Made by a program: the position numbers and the translations under genes. From Mycobacterium colombiense (lineage in GTDB: Bacteria > Actinomycetota > Actinomycetes > Mycobacteriales > Mycobacteriaceae), in assembly GCF_001953985.1 (NCBI RefSeq), contig NZ_MBEI01000079.1, positions 264,648 to 328,647 on the forward strand: a stretch of DNA of 64,000 bases. Direction: 5' to 3'. Shown in pieces: positions 58,960 through 64,000 of this stretch. The notes beneath the pieces were generated by a model that did no database searches, was not told the origin of the DNA, and worked only from the letters and a program-made list of their open reading frames with translations. Every line of letters starts with the position of its first letter. The stretch's first letter is position 1.

Positions 58960-60069
58960 GTGACCAATACGATTCCAGATTCAGACCCTTCGGAACGGGA
59001 GTTCGGCCCGGGCGGCATCGCCCTGTCGACCTACCGTTTCCCGACGGGCTGGTTCATCGTCGCCTTCGGGACCGATCTGGCGCCCGGCCAGGTCAGGCGC
59101 GCGCACTACTTCGGTGAGGAGTTGGTGCTGTTCCGCACCGCGTCGGGCCAGGTTCACGTGATGGAGGCCTACTGCCAGCACCTCGGCGCCAACCTCGGGG
59201 TGGGTGGCACGGTGGAAGGCGAAAACATCGTCTGCCCCTGGCACGGCTGGCAGTGGCGTGGCGACGGAACCAACGCGCTGATTCCCTACAGCAAGATCGG
59301 CTGTAAGAACAACGTCCGCATCCGGACCTATCCGAGCATGGAGTGGTACGGCTTCATCCTGGCCTGGCACGAGCGCCACGGCCGGGCGCCGTACTGGCAG
59401 CCGCCGGTGCTGCCGGAACTGGAAACCAACGAGTACTACCCGCTGCACCCGCACACCCAGATGCTCAACCGTGTCAAGGTGCATCCGCAGATGATCATCG
59501 AAAACGCCGCCGACCCCTACCACGTTCAGTACGTGCACAAGGCCGCCAACCCGGCGACCACGGCGTCGTTCGAGGTGGCCGGCTACCACCTGCACGCCAC
59601 CGTCAACGCCCATTTCGGCGGCGGCCGGGCGCAGACGTGGCTGACCCCCAACGGTCCGGTCGACGCCAAGATCATCTACGACAACTACTCGCTGGGCCTG
59701 GGCGTGGTGCGCTTTCCCAGCGAGCTGGTGGCGACCGTGCAGGTCACCGGCCAGACGCCGGTCGACGAGGACTACACCGACTACTTCTACACCCAGGCGT
59801 CCGTACGCGAACCGGGCGACAGCGGTGACGTGCCCACCGGCCGCGCCGCCCGGTTCCTCGCCCTGCAGCAAGAGGTCATCAAACAGGACTTCTTCACCTG
59901 GGAGAACATGAAATACCTGGAGAAGCCGAACCTGGCTCCGGAAGAGGCGCACGACTACGCGGCCCTTCGTCGCTGGGCGCACCGCTTCTACCCGGGGGAG
60001 CAGCCGTCGCCCTCCGACTTCGGTTACAGCGCCGACGGCGAGCCCGACCCGGCGGCCGCGAAAGCCTGA
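58960..60069 (+). CDS. Rieske non-heme iron oxygenase, alpha subunit (KshA-like)
   Basis: This 369-residue protein has a [2Fe-2S] Rieske domain with Cys72/His74 (CQH) and Cys92/His95 (CPWH), and a mononuclear-iron domain with ENAADPYHVQYVHKA. It has the same architecture as the Rieske protein at 18419-19426, with both showing the PYQ/PYSKIG-type segment after the Rieske cluster. Start chosen at the GTG at 58960 behind GGAG; a GTG at 58942 is possible. The stop overlaps the next ligase ATG as TGATG. It hydroxylates an unknown, probably CoA-linked or alicyclic, substrate and needs an external reductase. Confidence 0.9.
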   Translation: MTNTIPDSDPSEREFGPGGIALSTYRFPTGWFIVAFGTDLAPGQVRRAHYFGEELVLFRTASGQVHVMEAYCQHLGANLGVGGTVEGENIVCPWHGWQWRGDGTNALIPYSKIGCKNNVRIRTYPSMEWYGFILAWHERHGRAPYWQPPVLPELETNEYYPLHPHTQMLNRVKVHPQMIIENAADPYHVQYVHKAANPATTASFEVAGYHLHATVNAHFGGGRAQTWLTPNGPVDAKIIYDNYSLGLGVVRFPSELVATVQVTGQTPVDEDYTDYFYTQASVREPGDSGDVPTGRAARFLALQQEVIKQDFFTWENMKYLEKPNLAPEEAHDYAALRRWAHRFYPGEQPSPSDFGYSADGEPDPAAAKA

Positions 60070-61634
60070 TGCCGCGGCCCTCCGATTACGGCGTCGACCG
60101 TTTCACCGTGCCGGCCGTGCTCGATCGCCGCGCGCAGCAGTACCCCGATCGGGTGATGATGTCGGTCGCCGGAGTCGACGTGACGTTCGAGCAGATGCGC
60201 CAGCGGTCCTGCGCGGCGGCAAACCTGTTGACCGACTTGGGTGTCGGCCCCGGTGACCGCGTCGCGTTGTTCACCGGCAGCTGTCCGGAATGGGTGTACT
60301 TCTGGCTGGGCGCCGCGCGGATCGGGGCGGTGAGCGCGGCGATCAACGCCGCGAACAAGGGCGACTTCCTGCTGCACGCTCTGCGGCTGTCACAGGCCAA
60401 GGTGATGCTGACCGACGCCGAACGCCACCCCCGCGCCGCCGAGGTCGCCGACGCAGCGGACTCCCTGACGAGCATTGTGGTGCAGGATGATTCACTGACC
60501 GCGATGCTTTGTCAGGACACCGACCGCGCACCGGCCAATAGCGCCGGGGGGCCGGGCGATCTCGGCTGCTTGTTCTACACGTCGGGCACCACCGGCCCGT
60601 CCAAAGCGGTCGCCACGACCTGGCACTACCTGTTTTCGGTGGCCGCGACCGTCTCATCGGCCTGGGAATTACGCGAGGGCGAGGTGCTGTGGACGGCGAT
60701 GCCGCTGTTTCACCTCAGCGCGGCGCCCAGCATCTTGGCGCCCATGCTGGTCGGCGCAACGACGGTGCTGGCCGGGGCTTTTCACCCCGGCGCGGTGTGG
60801 GAGGACGTACGTGCCCGCGGTGCGATCGGATTCGCCGGCGCCGGGGCGATGGTGTCGATGCTGCGGAATCTGCCCCCCGACCCGGGCGATGCGCGGCTGC
60901 CGTTGCGGTTCATCTCCGCCGCGCCGATCGACGCGGACTCCTACCGTGACATCGAAAAGCGTTACGGCTGCCGCATCGTCACGATGTATGGGCTCACCGA
61001 GGCGTTTCCCATCGCGGTCAAGAAGCTGGCCGACGACGGGGTTCCCGGAACCTCGGGGCGGCCGAACCCCGATTTCGACGTGCGCATCCTCGACGAAGAA
61101 GGAAACCCACTGCCCGCCGACACCGTGGGTGAGATCGCCTGTCGGCCCAGGCATCCGCACGTGATGAGCGAAGGTTACGTCGGCGCGGATTCGCAACTGA
61201 AGCCGCATCCGGAATGGTTTCGCACCGGCGATCTCGGGCGCCTCGATCGCGATCAGAATCTGACTTATGTGGATCGAATCAAGGATGCGTTGCGCCGCCG
61301 CGGTGAAAACATCTCTTCGGTCGAAGTGGAGAGCGTTGTCATGCGCCATCCCGCCGTGGCGGAGGCCGCCGCGGTCGGCGTGCCCAGCGAGCTGGGGGAG
61401 GACGACGTCCTGGTAGTCATCACGTTGCAGCCCGGCGCCACAGTGGATTTCGCGGAACTCCTCGACTTCTGCGCGGCCCGCATGCCCTACTTCTGCGTGC
61501 CGCGATTCGTGGAGACCGTGAGCGAACTCCCCAAGAATGTGATCGGCCGGATTCGTAAAGACCTATTGCGCGAACGTGGCGTCAATCCGGGAACGTGGGA
61601 TCGTGAAAGTAGGGGGTATATCGTTAGCCGTTAG
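60069..61634 (+). CDS. Acyl-CoA ligase (AMP-forming), carnitine-CoA-ligase-like
   Basis: This 521-residue ANL-superfamily enzyme has the P-loop LFYTSGTTGPSKAV, TMYGLTEAFP, FRTGDLGRLDRDQN, the DALRRRGENISSVEVE hinge and KNVIGRIRKDLL at the C-terminal lysine. The RRRGENISxxEVE hinge is typical of crotonobetaine/carnitine-CoA-ligase-like members. It is co-translated with the Rieske oxygenase (TGATG overlap), so the oxygenase may act on the acid or its CoA ester. It is the fourth CoA ligase in the window and of a subgroup different from the others. Confidence 0.92.
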   Translation: MPRPSDYGVDRFTVPAVLDRRAQQYPDRVMMSVAGVDVTFEQMRQRSCAAANLLTDLGVGPGDRVALFTGSCPEWVYFWLGAARIGAVSAAINAANKGDFLLHALRLSQAKVMLTDAERHPRAAEVADAADSLTSIVVQDDSLTAMLCQDTDRAPANSAGGPGDLGCLFYTSGTTGPSKAVATTWHYLFSVAATVSSAWELREGEVLWTAMPLFHLSAAPSILAPMLVGATTVLAGAFHPGAVWEDVRARGAIGFAGAGAMVSMLRNLPPDPGDARLPLRFISAAPIDADSYRDIEKRYGCRIVTMYGLTEAFPIAVKKLADDGVPGTSGRPNPDFDVRILDEEGNPLPADTVGEIACRPRHPHVMSEGYVGADSQLKPHPEWFRTGDLGRLDRDQNLTYVDRIKDALRRRGENISSVEVESVVMRHPAVAEAAAVGVPSELGEDDVLVVITLQPGATVDFAELLDFCAARMPYFCVPRFVETVSELPKNVIGRIRKDLLRERGVNPGTWDRESRGYIVSR

Positions 61635-61725
61635 GTTCCATTAATGTCACTTAATAGTCGTTGAGTTGCCTTAATGTTCCATCAGCCGATTGCTGGCAGT
61701 CATTTCCGAGAGAGGCTGGAAAGCG

Positions 61726-62151
61726 ATGACCATGACTTATCAGGAACAGCAGATGCTCCAAGCCGTCACCGGGCGCGCTGCCATCCTGGACCTGAATGCT
61801 CGGCACAATCGGGCTTATTCCGACGGAAACCGCAAGCGCTGGATCGCGACCTTCCGCCATTCCGGCGCCAGCTACACCCGCGATGGCGAGGTGTTCGACG
61901 ATCTGAGCGCGGCCTTCGATGGCGGTGATGGACAGCGCATGATCACCGTCGACCACGAGATCAAAGTCGACGGTGTCGATGCGGTCCAGCATTGTGTCGT
62001 CGTGCTGTTCGCCAGCATGTTCGGCGACATCACGCTGCGGGCCACGGGCACCTTCAAGGACAAGTTGATCTACGAGCGCGGCGGTTGGTATTTCACTTCC
62101 CGTGTGCTGGAATGGGATTCGGTCCCGAGTCGGCACCCGCTCGTCATGTGA
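61726..62151 (+). CDS. SnoaL-like (NTF2-fold) protein
   Basis: This 141-residue NTF2-fold protein has an N-terminal helix with ILDLNARHNRAYSDGNRKRW, FRHSGASYTRDGE, a central VDHEIKVDGVDAVQHCVVVL strand pair and the closing LIYERGGWYFTSRVLEW. Start chosen at the ATG at 61726 after GGAAAG. An AT-rich 91-bp spacer with repeated TTCCAT separates it from the ligase. It is followed by two MaoC-type genes, so dehydration/hydration chemistry is a reasonable guess for the unit. Confidence 0.83.
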   Translation: MTMTYQEQQMLQAVTGRAAILDLNARHNRAYSDGNRKRWIATFRHSGASYTRDGEVFDDLSAAFDGGDGQRMITVDHEIKVDGVDAVQHCVVVLFASMFGDITLRATGTFKDKLIYERGGWYFTSRVLEWDSVPSRHPLVM

Positions 62152-62164
62152 GCGACACCGATAC

Positions 62165-62692
62165 GTGGATCAGGATTTCAGTCAGCGGCTGGCCTTCGGC
62201 AGCTACGAAGATGCGCTGCGGATGGTCGGCACGACAAGCGAGCCCCGCACCGCGGCGACCGCGGTCAGCGCCGCACGCATCCAGTTGTTCGCCGCGATGG
62301 TCCGGGACGGCAATCGCTCGTACTGGGATTCAGAGTTCGCCCGGCAGCACTGGGGAGGCCTGCTGGCGCCGCCAGCGCTGTTGATGGGCTGGCTGATCGC
62401 ACCGCCGTGGCAACCCGGGGGTCGCGGGACCGCTTCGTTGATCGCCCTGCGGGTGCCGCTCCCCGGTACCACATTCATCAACGCGGCCAACGAGGTTGAG
62501 TTCGGCGAGCCCATCGTCGAGGGCGACGTGTTGACCGTTGTCGACGAGCTGGTCTCGGTGTCACCGGAAAAGCGGACGCGACTCGGCGTCGGTCATTTCG
62601 TCGAGACGCTGGAGACCTTTCGCCGCCAGGACGGGACCGTGGTGGCCACCTGCCGCAATACCTTGTTCCGCTTCACTCCAGGAGCCTCGTGA
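62165..62692 (+). CDS. MaoC-like hydratase, N-terminal (FAS1-type) hotdog domain
   Basis: This 175-residue hotdog-fold protein is of the MaoC N-terminal dehydratase type: LLAPPALLMGWLIAPPW, LPGTTFINAANEVEFGEPIVEGDVLTV, then RLGVGHFVETLETFRRQDG. Such domains pair with a second hotdog subunit to make an (R)-type enoyl-CoA hydratase or dehydratase, as in ChsH1-ChsH2 or HadAB. GTG at 62165 is taken as the start; no strong ribosome site is seen. Its stop overlaps the next GTG as GTGA. Confidence 0.82.
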   Translation: MDQDFSQRLAFGSYEDALRMVGTTSEPRTAATAVSAARIQLFAAMVRDGNRSYWDSEFARQHWGGLLAPPALLMGWLIAPPWQPGGRGTASLIALRVPLPGTTFINAANEVEFGEPIVEGDVLTVVDELVSVSPEKRTRLGVGHFVETLETFRRQDGTVVATCRNTLFRFTPGAS

Positions 62693-63144
62693 GCGGCGAC
62701 GGCCTGGACTGGAGCCAGCTCACCGTTCCGGTGGAGCTGCCGGAAGTGATCGACCACATCAGCTACCAGCGGGTGGTGGAAAACGCCGGAGCGACGTGGG
62801 ACTATTTCCCGGGCCATTTCGATCCCGATTACGCTGCGGCTCAGGGGAATCCGACGATCTACGTCAACACGATGCACCTGGCGGGTTTCGCCGACCGGGT
62901 CGCGACGGACTGGGCGGGTTCGCGGTCGCGGGTGGTGCGCCGGTTCATGCGGCTGGTCGGGTCGGTGTATGCCGGCGACACGATGATCGGCCGGGGGCGG
63001 GCCGTGGCGAAGCGCCGGGACACCTCGGTGGACCCGCCGCGCTGCCTGGTCGACGTCGAAATCCAGGTGACCAATCAGCATGGCGCGCTCTGCTGCCCGG
63101 TCGAGCTGACCTTGCAGGTGCCCGAATCTTCCGGCGATGGATGA
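62689..63144 (+). CDS. MaoC-like hydratase partner, hotdog fold
   Basis: This 151-residue hotdog protein has the signature of the catalytic MaoC partner: NAGATWDYFPGHFDPDYA, then GNPTIYVNTMHLAGFADR, and the strand RVVRRFMRLVGSVYAGD. The GTG start overlaps the preceding stop (GTGA), and the two products very likely form a heteromeric enoyl-CoA hydratase. The classic D-x4-H dyad is partly recognisable as D-P-D-Y preceded by GHF. Its 3' end overlaps the next gene by 8 bp. Confidence 0.83.
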   Translation: MSGDGLDWSQLTVPVELPEVIDHISYQRVVENAGATWDYFPGHFDPDYAAAQGNPTIYVNTMHLAGFADRVATDWAGSRSRVVRRFMRLVGSVYAGDTMIGRGRAVAKRRDTSVDPPRCLVDVEIQVTNQHGALCCPVELTLQVPESSGDG

Positions 63145-63667
63145 CATTCCCGGACTGCACCTGGCGGTGTGCCGACGGTTCGGTGAGGCGGTCTGGGCGG
63201 CGGACGGCAAATGGCACCGGCCATCCCCGTGCGATGCGTGGGACGCCCGAGCGGTTCTCGAGCACGTGATCGGCTTTCATGATGTGCTTCTGTTGCGTGC
63301 CCTGGGATTGAAGCCCGACCGACCACCCGACGACCCACGGGCGCGGTGGCGGCTGACCTATGACGCGCTAGCAACGGCGTTTGAATCGGGTCGAGCGACA
63401 CAGCTCGACGAGTACCGGCTGATGCCGAACCTGACCCGTGATGTCCTGGTTCACACCTGGGACCTTGCCCGCGCGGTGGGCGCCGATGACGGCCTGGACC
63501 CCGCGTGGTGTGAGCTGTTCTGCGCCGGCCTTCCGGAAGCTGCGCAGGCCTTGGCCGCGTCCGGGATGTTCGGTGCGCCGGTCCCGGTCGGCGACGAAAA
63601 CGATGTGCAGGCCAGGCTTTTGGCGCGGCTCGGCCGCGACCCGGGGTGGGAACCGGCGATCTCATAG
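63137..63667 (+). CDS. Maleylpyruvate isomerase-like (DinB-fold) protein
   Basis: This 176-residue protein is of the mycothiol-dependent maleylpyruvate isomerase/DinB four-helix family (TIGR03086-like). WHRPSPCDAWDARAVLEHVIG supplies the first metal-site histidine, and LTRDVLVHTWDLARAVG supplies the second. Members isomerise ring-cleavage products with mycothiol or carry other mycothiol-linked reactions. It is the last gene of the SnoaL/MaoC unit and overlaps the MaoC partner by 8 bp. Substrate unknown. Confidence 0.85.
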   Translation: MDDIPGLHLAVCRRFGEAVWAADGKWHRPSPCDAWDARAVLEHVIGFHDVLLLRALGLKPDRPPDDPRARWRLTYDALATAFESGRATQLDEYRLMPNLTRDVLVHTWDLARAVGADDGLDPAWCELFCAGLPEAAQALAASGMFGAPVPVGDENDVQARLLARLGRDPGWEPAIS

Positions 63668-63779
63668 GGGGGCGGTAGCTATCCGCTGCGTATTAGTGTC
63701 TGAAGATCTGCGCACACCACCTTTGGGCCGGGGATCGAGCGAGGCCGTTTTTGTCGGTGGTGGCTGTCATGATGGCGTC

Positions 63780-64000
63780 ATGTCTTCGACGGCATCTGCT
63801 GGCGCTGTGGTGGTGAGTCCGAGCGAGCGTGTTGAGGTGTTGTTCGAGGAGTGGGCGGAGTTGAGTGGTCAGCGCAATGCGATTGATGGGCGCATGGTGG
63901 AGATCGTGGCCGAGATCGATCGTGACGGGCTGTGCGGGGTGACCGGGGCGCGGTCGGTGCCGGCGTTGGTGGCGTGGAAGACTGGCTGCTCGCCGGCCAA
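63780..64000 (+). CDS. 13E12 repeat (DUF222) family protein, 5' end only
   Basis: The first 73 codons of a gene running off the right edge are visible. The sequence with SPSERVEVLFEEWAELSGQRNAIDGRMVEIVAEID and TGARSVPALVAWKTG is the N-terminus of mycobacterial 13E12-repeat/DUF222 proteins, which usually end in an HNH nuclease domain. Codons such as AGT, CGT and GTT are more frequent than in the neighbouring genes. These genes are multicopy and are frequent recombination or insertion points, so this may mark the right border of the catabolic region. Confidence 0.88.
   Translation, partial: MSSTASAGAVVVSPSERVEVLFEEWAELSGQRNAIDGRMVEIVAEIDRDGLCGVTGARSVPALVAWKTGCSPA

Noticed and set aside
1..64000. 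tRNA, rRNA, riboswitch, CRISPR, IS element or prophage
   Set aside because: No cloverleaf-like or rRNA segments, no regularly spaced repeats, no transposase or phage structural genes and no terminal inverted repeats of an insertion sequence were seen.

Overview
This window looks like chromosome of a Mycobacterium, probably slow-growing. The evidence is high GC with G/C-rich third codon positions, an extreme load of fatty-acid/sterol-type catabolic genes, an Rv1364c-like fused stress-signalling protein, F420-dependent oxidoreductases, and the start of a 13E12/DUF222 repeat-family gene at the right edge. No rRNA, tRNA, CRISPR array, insertion sequence or phage gene was seen. All gene assignments come from reading motifs by eye; no database search was run.

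Layout. 1-1.5 kb: end of an SDR gene, a DapA-like aldolase and, converging on it, a CsbD-like stress protein. 2.0-8.9 kb (+): crotonase, amidohydrolase, acyl-CoA ligase, second amidohydrolase and an acyl-CoA dehydrogenase (ACAD) pair. 9.0-12.6 kb (-): P450, CoA-transferase, SCP2-type thiolase. 12.7-14.2 kb (+): aldehyde dehydrogenase. 14.2-19.4 kb (-): Rieske oxygenase, isochorismatase-fold protein, thioesterase, acyl-CoA ligase, SRPBCC protein, SDR. 19.5-24.2 kb (+): SnoaL-like protein, Baeyer-Villiger-type monooxygenase, alpha/beta hydrolase, SnoaL-like protein, F420-dependent oxidoreductase. 24.2-25.7 kb (-): orphan acyl-CoA carboxyltransferase. 25.8-28.0 kb (+): P450 and SDR. 28.1-31.4 kb (+): TetR regulator, degenerate ABC ATPase, YhgE/Pip membrane protein. 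31.4-33.7 kb (-): P450 and zinc alcohol dehydrogenase. 34.1-37.7 kb (+): catalytically altered HSL-family hydrolase and an ACAD pair. 37.7-39.6 kb (-): PAS-RsbU-RsbW-STAS protein. 39.8-42.2 kb (+): membrane protein, cytochrome b/molybdopterin fusion, zinc-ribbon protein. 42.2-45.4 kb (-): hypothetical protein, third amidohydrolase, a TetR-hotdog fusion regulator and a secreted protein. 45.6-46.6 kb (+): cyclase pseudogene and SnoaL-like protein. 46.6-52.4 kb (-): four ACADs and an acyl-CoA ligase, each overlapping the next by 4 nt. 52.4-54.9 kb: F420-dependent oxidoreductase (+), SDR (-) and GntR regulator (-). 54.9-57.5 kb (+): tandem-fused CoA-transferase and ferredoxin. 57.6-58.8 kb (-): P450. 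59.0-63.7 kb (+): Rieske oxygenase, acyl-CoA ligase, SnoaL-like protein, two MaoC-type hotdog proteins and a maleylpyruvate-isomerase-like protein. The window ends in the 13E12-type gene.

How it may work together (inference). Four P450s, two Rieske oxygenases and a flavin monooxygenase would oxygenate a hydrophobic, probably alicyclic substrate. Alcohol and aldehyde dehydrogenases, SDRs and hydrolases would carry it to an acid. Four CoA ligases and two family III CoA-transferases would activate the acid. Four paired ACADs, a crotonase, MaoC hydratases and an SCP2-type thiolase or aldolase would shorten or open it. The set resembles actinobacterial steroid, bile-acid or terpenoid degradation but lacks recognisable cholesterol-ring genes such as kstD, hsaC and kshB, so the substrate is unknown. 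Most operons start at divergent promoters carrying AT-rich palindromes. Two motif families recur: TACTGTAA-like in the first half and CTAACATAGTAAAGATAA-like in the second half.
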